DNA of 64,000 nt, taken from the NCBI RefSeq assembly GCF_905221025.1, contig NZ_CAJNBL010000028.1, positions 33,603 through 97,602 of the forward strand, given 5' to 3'. Positions 58,717-64,000 of the stretch are shown piece by piece. The position numbers and the translations under genes are program-made. This DNA comes from Candidatus Nitrotoga fabula (GTDB lineage: Bacteria; Pseudomonadota; Gammaproteobacteria; Burkholderiales; Gallionellaceae). Below the pieces are notes generated by a model. It was not told where the DNA came from, searched no databases, and saw only the letters and a list, made by a program, of their open reading frames with translations. Position 1 is the first letter of the stretch, and every line of letters starts with the position of its first letter.

Positions 58717-59925
58717 ATGATTGAACTAAAGGTGACTAATTGTTTCAAATTATATATGAGACCATTGAATGTAAATGTATTGATTCTTTTATTGTTGGTA
58801 TTGGTTGGGTGCAGCTCCATTGGAATTGAAAAGCAGCGGATTAACTATAAATCTGGCGCGACAAAAGTATCAACTTTAGAGGTTCCGCCGGATTTGACGG
58901 TTCCTGTAACCAAAAATCAGCATATTATTCCGGAAAAAAACGGCGAGTCGGTGGCAAATTTCTCGGATTATCTTAAAGGCGGCCAAGGGATACAAAGTGG
59001 CTTGGGTTCTATAGTGTTGCCAGAAATTCAAAATGTTCAATTAGAGCGCAGTGGTAATCAGCGATGGCTGGCAGTAACCGGGAAAGTAGAGCATATATGG
59101 CCGTTGGTGAAAGAATTCTGGCAGGAGCAAGGATTTAACATTAAATCAGATAATCCTGTGGCAGGTATCATTGAAACAGACTGGGCAGAAAGACAGGCGA
59201 ATGTTCAAGAAAAGGGCTTGATTAAATTAATTGGCAAGGTTTTTGAACAACTGCACTCATCTGGCGAGCAAGATATGTATCGTACCCGTTTAGAACGGAG
59301 CAAGGATGGTTCCAGTATTGAGATTTATATTAGTCATCGTGGTATGGAAGAGGTCCAACAAGCAGATAAGAAAGGTTTTCAATGGAGACCGCGGCCGAAT
59401 GATCCGGAGCTGGAAGCCAGTATGATGCAACTTTTGATGATTAAGCTTGGAGGCGAGGGCAAAGCTGATGTCAAGGCAGATCAAAAACATAAGTCGTCAA
59501 ATTTGACAGGAAAGTCATCTTCTTTGCAGGGGGGACTTAATATGCCCAAATTGCAAAAGATAGATGGAAATGATGTCATCACATTAAACGAGCCCTTTGA
59601 TAAAAGTTGGCGTAAGGTCGGGCTGGCACTGGATCAGGCGGGTATTCAAGTACAGGATAAAGACAGAGATAAGGGTATTTATTATATAAATGCGGATAAT
59701 ACAGGTGGCGTAAAAGAAAAAAACTGGTTTAGTCGAATTATGTTTTGGCGGAATGAGAATGGCAGTAATTCTGTTAAGAACTCGGAGGAAAAGATACCAC
59801 GTTATCGTGTGATGGTACGTGAAAATAATGCTGGGAGTGAAGTGGGGGTACGAAATCAGCAAGACGGAAAGGACCAAGCAACGCAACGCATCGTCGAAGC
59901 ACTATATAATCAATTGGTTAAATAA
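58717..59925 (+). CDS. bamC: Outer-membrane assembly lipoprotein BamC
   Basis: It is the BamC (NlpB) subunit of the beta-barrel assembly machine. The lipobox in LVGCSSIGIEKQRINYKSG gives Cys32 from this start. STLEVPPDLTVP is the signature unstructured BamC segment that binds BamD. WLAVTGKVEHIWPLVKEFWQ and GIIETDWAERQANVQEKG form the first helix-grip domain. A second one follows from about 290 (DVITLNEPFDKSWRKVGLAL). TTAGG before 58717 supports that start; ATG 58756 would give a shorter signal peptide. Confidence 0.92.
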   Translation: MIELKVTNCFKLYMRPLNVNVLILLLLVLVGCSSIGIEKQRINYKSGATKVSTLEVPPDLTVPVTKNQHIIPEKNGESVANFSDYLKGGQGIQSGLGSIVLPEIQNVQLERSGNQRWLAVTGKVEHIWPLVKEFWQEQGFNIKSDNPVAGIIETDWAERQANVQEKGLIKLIGKVFEQLHSSGEQDMYRTRLERSKDGSSIEIYISHRGMEEVQQADKKGFQWRPRPNDPELEASMMQLLMIKLGGEGKADVKADQKHKSSNLTGKSSSLQGGLNMPKLQKIDGNDVITLNEPFDKSWRKVGLALDQAGIQVQDKDRDKGIYYINADNTGGVKEKNWFSRIMFWRNENGSNSVKNSEEKIPRYRVMVRENNAGSEVGVRNQQDGKDQATQRIVEALYNQLVK

Positions 59926-60158
59926 TATTTGGAGCTAAGATATCCGGTGTGTGGGATGATGAATGTTTTAAAGTGTAGTTTAAGTTAAGCTTTAAATGCA
60001 TGGAGGTTGGCCATGCAATTGGACTAAGAGTGCCGGTTTTGGCCGGCAATATGTATAGTGTAATTTTACTATTTATTATCAGCCTTAAAACAAAAGCCGA
60101 TTTAAAATCGGCTTTTGTTTATTGTCATGCAAGAAAAAATGATTACTTATTCATTGCA
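59926..60158. other. Spacer between convergent bamC and the repeat lipoprotein gene
   Basis: This 233-base region contains one strong bidirectional hairpin at 60088-60120 and nothing else that I can support. Confidence 0.4.
60088..60120. terminator. Bidirectional terminator between bamC and the lipoprotein gene
   Basis: A perfect 15-bp stem (AAACAAAAGCCGATT with AATCGGCTTTTGTTT) around a TAA loop has A-rich and T-rich outer arms. It should stop transcription from either side and lies 38 bases beyond the minus-strand lipoprotein stop. Confidence 0.9.
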
Positions 60159-60377
60159 TTATTTTGCAGCATCAGCAGGAGCACTAGCAGCGTCAGCAGC
60201 TGGTGCAGGCGATTCAGCAGCTGGCGCAGGTGACTCAGCAGCTGGTGCAGGCGACTCAGCAGCTGGTGCAGGCGACTCAGCAGCTGGTGGAGTTTCAACG
60301 GGTTGAGTTGCAGGCTTCTCACCGCAAGCAGTCAAGGATAAGGCCAGTAAAGCAGCTATCAGAGAAAAATGTTTCAT
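60159..60377 (-). CDS. Small Pro/Ala-rich lipoprotein with a heptapeptide repeat
   Basis: This 72-residue lipoprotein has the signal MKHFSLIAALLALSLTAC and a lipidated Cys18. The mature part starts CGEKPATQPVETPPAA. Four exact copies of the heptapeptide ESPAPAA follow (residues 34-61), then DAASAPADAAK. This suggests a flexible, extended spacer anchored in the envelope. The repeats make length variation between strains likely. No enzymatic domain can fit. Function unknown. Confidence 0.8.
   Translation of the reverse strand: MKHFSLIAALLALSLTACGEKPATQPVETPPAAESPAPAAESPAPAAESPAPAAESPAPAADAASAPADAAK
60195..60278 (-). repeat. Four 21-bp tandem repeats encoding ESPAPAA
   Basis: Four in-frame copies of a 21-bp unit occupy 84 bases, with only a few synonymous differences. 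This is a minisatellite whose copy number could change without breaking the frame. Confidence 0.88.
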
Positions 60378-60652
60378 TATTATTTTCCTTCACAAAATAA
60401 AATTTAATTTACATTCAAAAAGTTACAGATTGCCACAACGCTAGCTAATATGTTAGCTAAGACTAGGCATTATATGATACTTAATTTATTAATTCTAGCA
60501 TTTATTTTAACGATTAAGCAATACTATGATTTTTTTATGATGGACAGTAGGCCTATAACAATTATAGAGTGGGGTGTGAATTATTTCATATTTTTAAAAG
60601 GATGTCATTATTTCACTTGTAATTCAAATTGCATACTTGATTGAGGGTGTTT
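60378..60652. other. Spacer upstream of the lipoprotein gene
   Basis: This AT-rich non-coding region of about 275 bases lies between the roxA stop and the lipoprotein start. I see nothing else. Confidence 0.3.
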
Positions 60653-61783
60653 TTAAAATGGGCCAGGGAAAACATAACCGTTTTGGTACCAAATATAAAG
60701 TAGTTCCAGTGTTTCTTGCGATAAGGCTGTGCGGGAATTAAGTCTGCGCACATCGGCAAGAGCCCGCAATTCCCGGTATGCAGGTTTGTCGACGGCATGA
60801 GCCATTCCGTTCATGTATATTATGTTGCCATGACATAGCATTTGTGTTTTCAGGGCCAATTGAATGCCATCGGTTAGGATGGCTTGCTCGAATTCGGAAT
60901 GGTCAAGAGGTTCTTCAGGAGGATCGAAAAAGATATTCGATTTGGGTTCGCTTAAATAGCTGCCCAGGAAATGAGTCATGTCATTTTTGTTCCATTTTAT
61001 GCGCTGGATAATCATTTCAACTTGGCGGAGCATGTCAGAGCTAATTTCTGATGGGTGGGGTTGAATTTTTAGATCTGGATCTGAATATATGCCGTCTAGA
61101 CAAATTTTATCTTGTAAGTACACCAGAAATTGTTCTGCAAGCTCCTGATGAGTGGGGGCACGGAAACCTATGGAATAGGTCATGCAGTCATTCTCAGCAA
61201 TGCCATTATGTGCGTAATGCGGGGGTAAATAGAGCATATCACCAGATTCCAGTATCCAGTCATGCTCCATATGAAAATTCTGTAGAATTTTCAATGGTGC
61301 GCCATTTACTAGTTTATAATCCTTTTGCGCAGAAATTTGCCAATGACGTTTGCCAAGGCCTTGCAATAAAAAAACGTCATAGGAATCGAAATGCGGACCC
61401 ACTCCCCCTCCCTTTGGAGCATAACTTATCATCAAGTCGTCCATACGGGCGTGTGGAATAAAATCAAATAATTGTAATAATGTAGCTGCTGAATGCAAAT
61501 GGTGATTTACTCCTTGTACTAGTACTGTCCAATTGTGTTTACGCAGGTGATCAAATTTTTTTGGTTTAAATGGCCCGTGATGCACTTCCCATTGGTCATT
61601 CCGTTGAATTACGAGCCGAGACTGGATATCTTCAGTGCAGGCAAGAGCAATTAACTCCCGTGGATCAAGTAATCCTTGGAATTGTGGAACAGCCTGTCGG
61701 ACGAGCAAGGGCTTTTTTTGCCAGTAGTCGCGCAGAAATTGATGTTTGGATAGCTCGCCTAATAAACTGGAACTGGTTTTCAT
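60653..61783 (-). CDS. roxA: JmjC/cupin ribosomal protein uL16 arginine hydroxylase RoxA-like
   Basis: This 2-oxoglutarate/Fe(II) dioxygenase family (RoxA/YcfD) hydroxylates an Arg of ribosomal protein uL16. SKHQFLRDYWQKKPLLVRQA is the N-terminal signature. The iron site is HFDSYDVFLLQGLGKRHWQI, with the His-X-Asp pair in PHFDSYD and the third His in PPHYAHNGIAENDC. At 376 residues it is about normal. The C-terminal winged-helix/dimer region is present. It is divergent from slyD. Confidence 0.9.
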   Translation of the reverse strand: MKTSSSLLGELSKHQFLRDYWQKKPLLVRQAVPQFQGLLDPRELIALACTEDIQSRLVIQRNDQWEVHHGPFKPKKFDHLRKHNWTVLVQGVNHHLHSAATLLQLFDFIPHARMDDLMISYAPKGGGVGPHFDSYDVFLLQGLGKRHWQISAQKDYKLVNGAPLKILQNFHMEHDWILESGDMLYLPPHYAHNGIAENDCMTYSIGFRAPTHQELAEQFLVYLQDKICLDGIYSDPDLKIQPHPSEISSDMLRQVEMIIQRIKWNKNDMTHFLGSYLSEPKSNIFFDPPEEPLDHSEFEQAILTDGIQLALKTQMLCHGNIIYMNGMAHAVDKPAYRELRALADVRRLNSRTALSQETLELLYIWYQNGYVFPGPF

Positions 61784-62255
61784 ATTTAAATATTGTCAGA
61801 GCATTAAAACTGGTGATCCATTGATCGTGTGTATGCGGGTATTTATAAATCAACAAGGCTGATGCTGGGTAATGATGCTAAATGTTGGGAAAATGTATCT
61901 GTAAGCTATAGCCGGAAAAACATTAAGAGAATGACCCTCTTTAATTTAAAGGGCATCGTATAAATTTGCAAATTGATAATGACATTTCTGTTTTGATTTT
62001 CTGCATAGTGGCGGTAGAAGTTAAATTAGGTTAATGACGGTTGAATTGTTTGTGGGTAAGTGTAAATTAAAATATTCGAATATGTGAGAGATTTCAGGCT
62101 GTAACTATGGAAAAAATACATCGAAAAATGAAATTCTTAAGGAATATTTAATTAATGCTACTCACGCTTTCAGCTTTTCAAAATGAAATGATGAAGTGCG
62201 CCATGCTTTGAAAAAGCACTGCTAAGGCTGATATGATTTTTAACAAGGGGGTGAA
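61784..62255. other. Divergent spacer between roxA and slyD
   Basis: This AT-rich region of 472 bp has no convincing gene. An imperfect CCCTCTTTAA/TTTAAAGGG hairpin lies near 61935-61955. AAGGGGG precedes the slyD ATG. Confidence 0.3.
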
Positions 62256-62741
62256 ATGAAAATCGCAAAAGATACAGTAGTGTCCATGCGCTACGAAATA
62301 TTTGATGTGGATGGGAGTTTGTTGGATAAAACAGAGGAGCCCATTAGTTATTTGCATGGTGGCTACGATGGTATATTTCCGACCGTGGAAGAGGCTTTGC
62401 AGGGTAAAGAGGTGGGGGCGTGCCTTAATGTCAGAATTAAACCGGAAGATGCATTCGGGGAATATGAGCATGACCTGGTGCGAGTAGAGCCACGGAATCT
62501 GTTTCCGGAAGAAATCACAATTGGTATGCAGTTTGAAGGAGGGGTTGAAGACGGAGATGAAGAAGATTATTCCTTGTATACTGTTGTGGATATAACCGAT
62601 GAAGAGGTGACGGTGGATGGAAACCATCCGCTTGCTGGGAAAATTCTAGATTTTGTTGGGGTTGTTACGGATGTGCGTGCCGCAACACCTGAGGAACTTG
62701 AACATGGACATTCTCATGATGCAAGCGGACATCATCATTAA
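62256..62741 (+). CDS. slyD: FKBP-type peptidyl-prolyl isomerase SlyD-like
   Basis: This 161-residue cytoplasmic isomerase/chaperone begins VVSMRYEIFDVDGSLLDKTE. The FKBP part includes PISYLHGGYDGIFPTVEEAL, and the flap (insert) domain PRNLFPEEITIGMQFEGG. VTVDGNHPLAGKILDFVG is diagnostic of SlyD. The tail HGHSHDASGHHH is His-rich and could bind nickel or other metals. It is much shorter than the E. coli SlyD tail. Confidence 0.94.
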   Translation: MKIAKDTVVSMRYEIFDVDGSLLDKTEEPISYLHGGYDGIFPTVEEALQGKEVGACLNVRIKPEDAFGEYEHDLVRVEPRNLFPEEITIGMQFEGGVEDGDEEDYSLYTVVDITDEEVTVDGNHPLAGKILDFVGVVTDVRAATPEELEHGHSHDASGHHH

Positions 62742-63530
62742 AGTGACAGTGTTCAGTCTGCCGCAAATCCCTTTTCTTTCATGCGTGACTTGAATTCGGG
62801 ATGAGAAATTATTTTGATGGCTGTGCCTGCAAATAATTTAGGTGGGGTTAAAGTATGCGTGTTGTGGCGCGGTTTTGTAATGGAAAAATTGTACTCCAGC
62901 TGGAGTCGTTCGTGCGGTAATCCCTCCATTCTTCAAGAAGAATCTAAATAGATTGGAAGAGCCGAAAGTCGAAGCAAAGTGAGCAGAGCCAGTTTTGTTT
63001 CGGGGCGATGCTACCGATGTCTAGCGGGGGGGGGGCTCCATGACTAAATGACTATAGCATTGGGTAGCGAATTTCTGCATCCCTGCGATTGTGTAAAACA
63101 GATGATGTGTTAGCCAGGTAAATGCTGATGGTCTTCTGTTTTGTTGCCCGTAGGGTCAAATTGCATTGGTTAAGGTGGTCTGGCCACTTTCTTAATAATG
63201 CCTCGGCAATGATTTTTGTCTTCAGGTGCCGGTTGTTTGCTTTGAGTACTTATATATGTATATGGTTATCAAGAGCATCCATGCCGTCAAGCTTGTTTCA
63301 TCAGTGAAGGATTAACGCTGAACCTGCCTTATCCTATGCATACTTCCGGCATCGGGCAGTCAGCCTCTACCTGCTTTAAAAATTCAAATGAGCTGGATTC
63401 CAAAGAATCTGAACCGTAAATTTGCATCTATCAAAATTATTTTTGGAGTTGAGTTTCAAGGGTGTGGAGGATTTACCAATGTAATTGGGATGCACTATGG
63501 GTGAGATAAATCTTCCGTTGAAAAGTCCTT
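62742..63530. other. 790-bp gene-free region with a G10 tract
   Basis: No convincing coding frame lies between slyD and the tRNA operon. A homopolymer of ten G lies at 63026-63035. I see no clear hairpin terminator after slyD. Confidence 0.4.
63026..63035. repeat. Poly-G tract of ten
   Basis: Ten consecutive G bases sit in a non-coding region, with no gene start within 150 bases that would suggest phase variation. Confidence 0.8.
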
Positions 63531-63559
63531 TTGACAAGTGGGAGAGAATGCAGGATAAT
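63531..63559 (+). promoter_or_regulatory. Sigma-70 promoter of the tRNA-tuf operon
   Basis: TTGACA (63531-63536), a 17-base spacer, and GATAAT (63554-63559) form a near-consensus promoter about 15 bases before the tRNA-Tyr 5' end. This is what a highly expressed tRNA-EF-Tu operon needs. Confidence 0.9.
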
Positions 63560-63573
63560 GTCTCGTTGTGTCA

Positions 63574-63658
63574 GGAGGGATTCCCGAGCGGTCAAAGGGA
63601 TCAGACTGTAAATCTGACGGCTCAGCCTTCGAAGGTTCGAATCCTTCTCCCTCCACCA
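63574..63658 (+). tRNA. tyrT: tRNA-Tyr (GTA)
   Basis: The acceptor stem GGAGGGA pairs with TCCCTCC, followed by discriminator A and encoded CCA. Anticodon GTA lies in GACTGTAAATC. A long variable arm (class II) and the T-loop GGTTCGAATCC are present. Length is 85 bases. Confidence 0.96.
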
Positions 63659-63764
63659 TAAAATTTTGTCTTCTAAAATAGAACAATTGCATTAAGACTT
63701 GCCGCGCCTGCTTGCGGGGCTGCGATAATTGCCTGGTCAGATGCCATTTTAGGTGGTAAAGCTT

Positions 63765-63838
63765 GCGGGTGTAGCTCAATGGTAGAGCAGAAGTTTTCCA
63801 AACTTACGACGAGGGTTCGATCCCCTTCACCCGCTCCA
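63765..63838 (+). tRNA. glyT: tRNA-Gly (TCC)
   Basis: The acceptor GCGGGTG pairs with CACCCGC, then T and CCA. The anticodon loop reads TTTTCCAAA (TCC). The D-loop TAGCTCAATGGTAGAGC and T-loop GGTTCGATCCC are standard. Length is 74 bases. Confidence 0.96.
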
Positions 63839-63848
63839 GTTTGATTTG

Positions 63849-63923
63849 GCCCATGTGGCTCAGTGGCAGAGCACTCCCTTGGTAAGGGAGAGGTCGCGGG
63901 TCCGATTCCCGCCATGGGCACCA
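63849..63923 (+). tRNA. thrT: tRNA-Thr (GGT)
   Basis: The acceptor GCCCATG pairs with CATGGGC, then A and CCA. The anticodon GGT lies in CTTGGTAAG. The T-loop GGTCCGATTCC is standard. Length is 75 bases. It lies 59 bases before tuf. Confidence 0.96.
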
Positions 63924-63981
63924 ATGGTTTTAGTGAAATTCTGTAAATCTTTTGTTAATTCGGTGTTGATGAGGAAAAATC

Positions 63982-64000
63982 ATGGCAAAGAGTAAATTTG
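63982..64000 (+). CDS. tuf: Elongation factor Tu, 5' end only
   Basis: ATG at 63982 encodes MAKSKF before the window ends. GAGGAAAA precedes the start. The Tyr-Gly-Thr tRNA cluster directly before it is the usual proteobacterial tufB context, normally followed by tRNA-Trp, secE and nusG. The gene is truncated by the window edge. Confidence 0.9.

Overview
The window reads as chromosomal DNA of an autotrophic betaproteobacterium, most likely an ammonia oxidiser of the Nitrosomonas group. This is inferred from gene content and not from a database match: a proteobacterial phosphoribulokinase and a class I fructose-1,6-bisphosphatase (Calvin cycle), an NsrR-type nitric-oxide regulator, and the tRNA-Tyr, tRNA-Gly, tRNA-Thr, tuf order at the right end, with EF-Tu starting MAKSKF. 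Most genes are core housekeeping genes of normal length. I saw no rRNA, CRISPR array or intact transposase.

Layout. 1-8.4 kb is accessory: an xdhC-type maturation gene faces an operon for a Tat-exported molybdenum hydroxylase (2Fe-2S subunit, large subunit, MocA-like cytidylyltransferase). Between them sits a 2.2-kb insertion, and beyond the operon a Fur-box-preceded gene for a small His/Gly/Tyr-rich secreted protein. 8.8-13.5 kb holds cca, slt and fbp. 13.6-17.9 kb is a ubiquinone operon (DUF971 gene, ubiE, a Tim44-like gene, ubiJ, ubiB). 18-24 kb holds dolP, yraN, rsmI, the (p)ppGpp synthase/hydrolase and a Nudix-ThiE fusion. 23.8-26.4 kb is pilD-coaE-zapD-yacG. 26.8-32.2 kb has a YihY-family gene, then aroK, aroB, dgt and mutY. 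32.5-36.1 kb has a small unknown gene, uvrD and prk. 36.3-43.1 kb is leuS-lptE-holA-cutA and dsbD. 43.3-50.9 kb has trpG-trpD, a nitronate monooxygenase-like gene, nsrR, a thioredoxin-fold gene, rfbD and some unknowns. 51.2-57.4 kb has trxA, rho, an orphan ATPase and clpB with a textbook sigma-32 promoter. 57.7-62.7 kb has dapA, bamC, a repeat-containing lipoprotein, roxA and slyD. The window ends in the tRNA-tuf operon behind a strong sigma-70 promoter.

The most interesting item is the insertion at 1080-3308. It is bounded by 117-bp inverted repeats that align without gaps (104 of 117 positions identical by eye) and is flanked by an exact 7-bp duplication, TGTAATA, so it has the structure of a transposed element. 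It encodes no transposase. It carries two closely linked genes: a MltR/HEPN-like protein with an R-X4-H motif, and a DGQHR (DndB-like) protein. Removing the element together with one duplication copy in silico restores a 14-residue longer xdhC that stops convergently on the mocA stop codon. This is direct sequence evidence of insertion, and the cargo looks like a candidate mobile defence or toxin-antitoxin module.

Second-tier items are the orphan SMC/RecF-like ATPase between rho and clpB, the Fur-box gene, the lipoprotein with a perfect 21-bp-periodic repeat, and small candidate ORFs after mutY and before dsbD.
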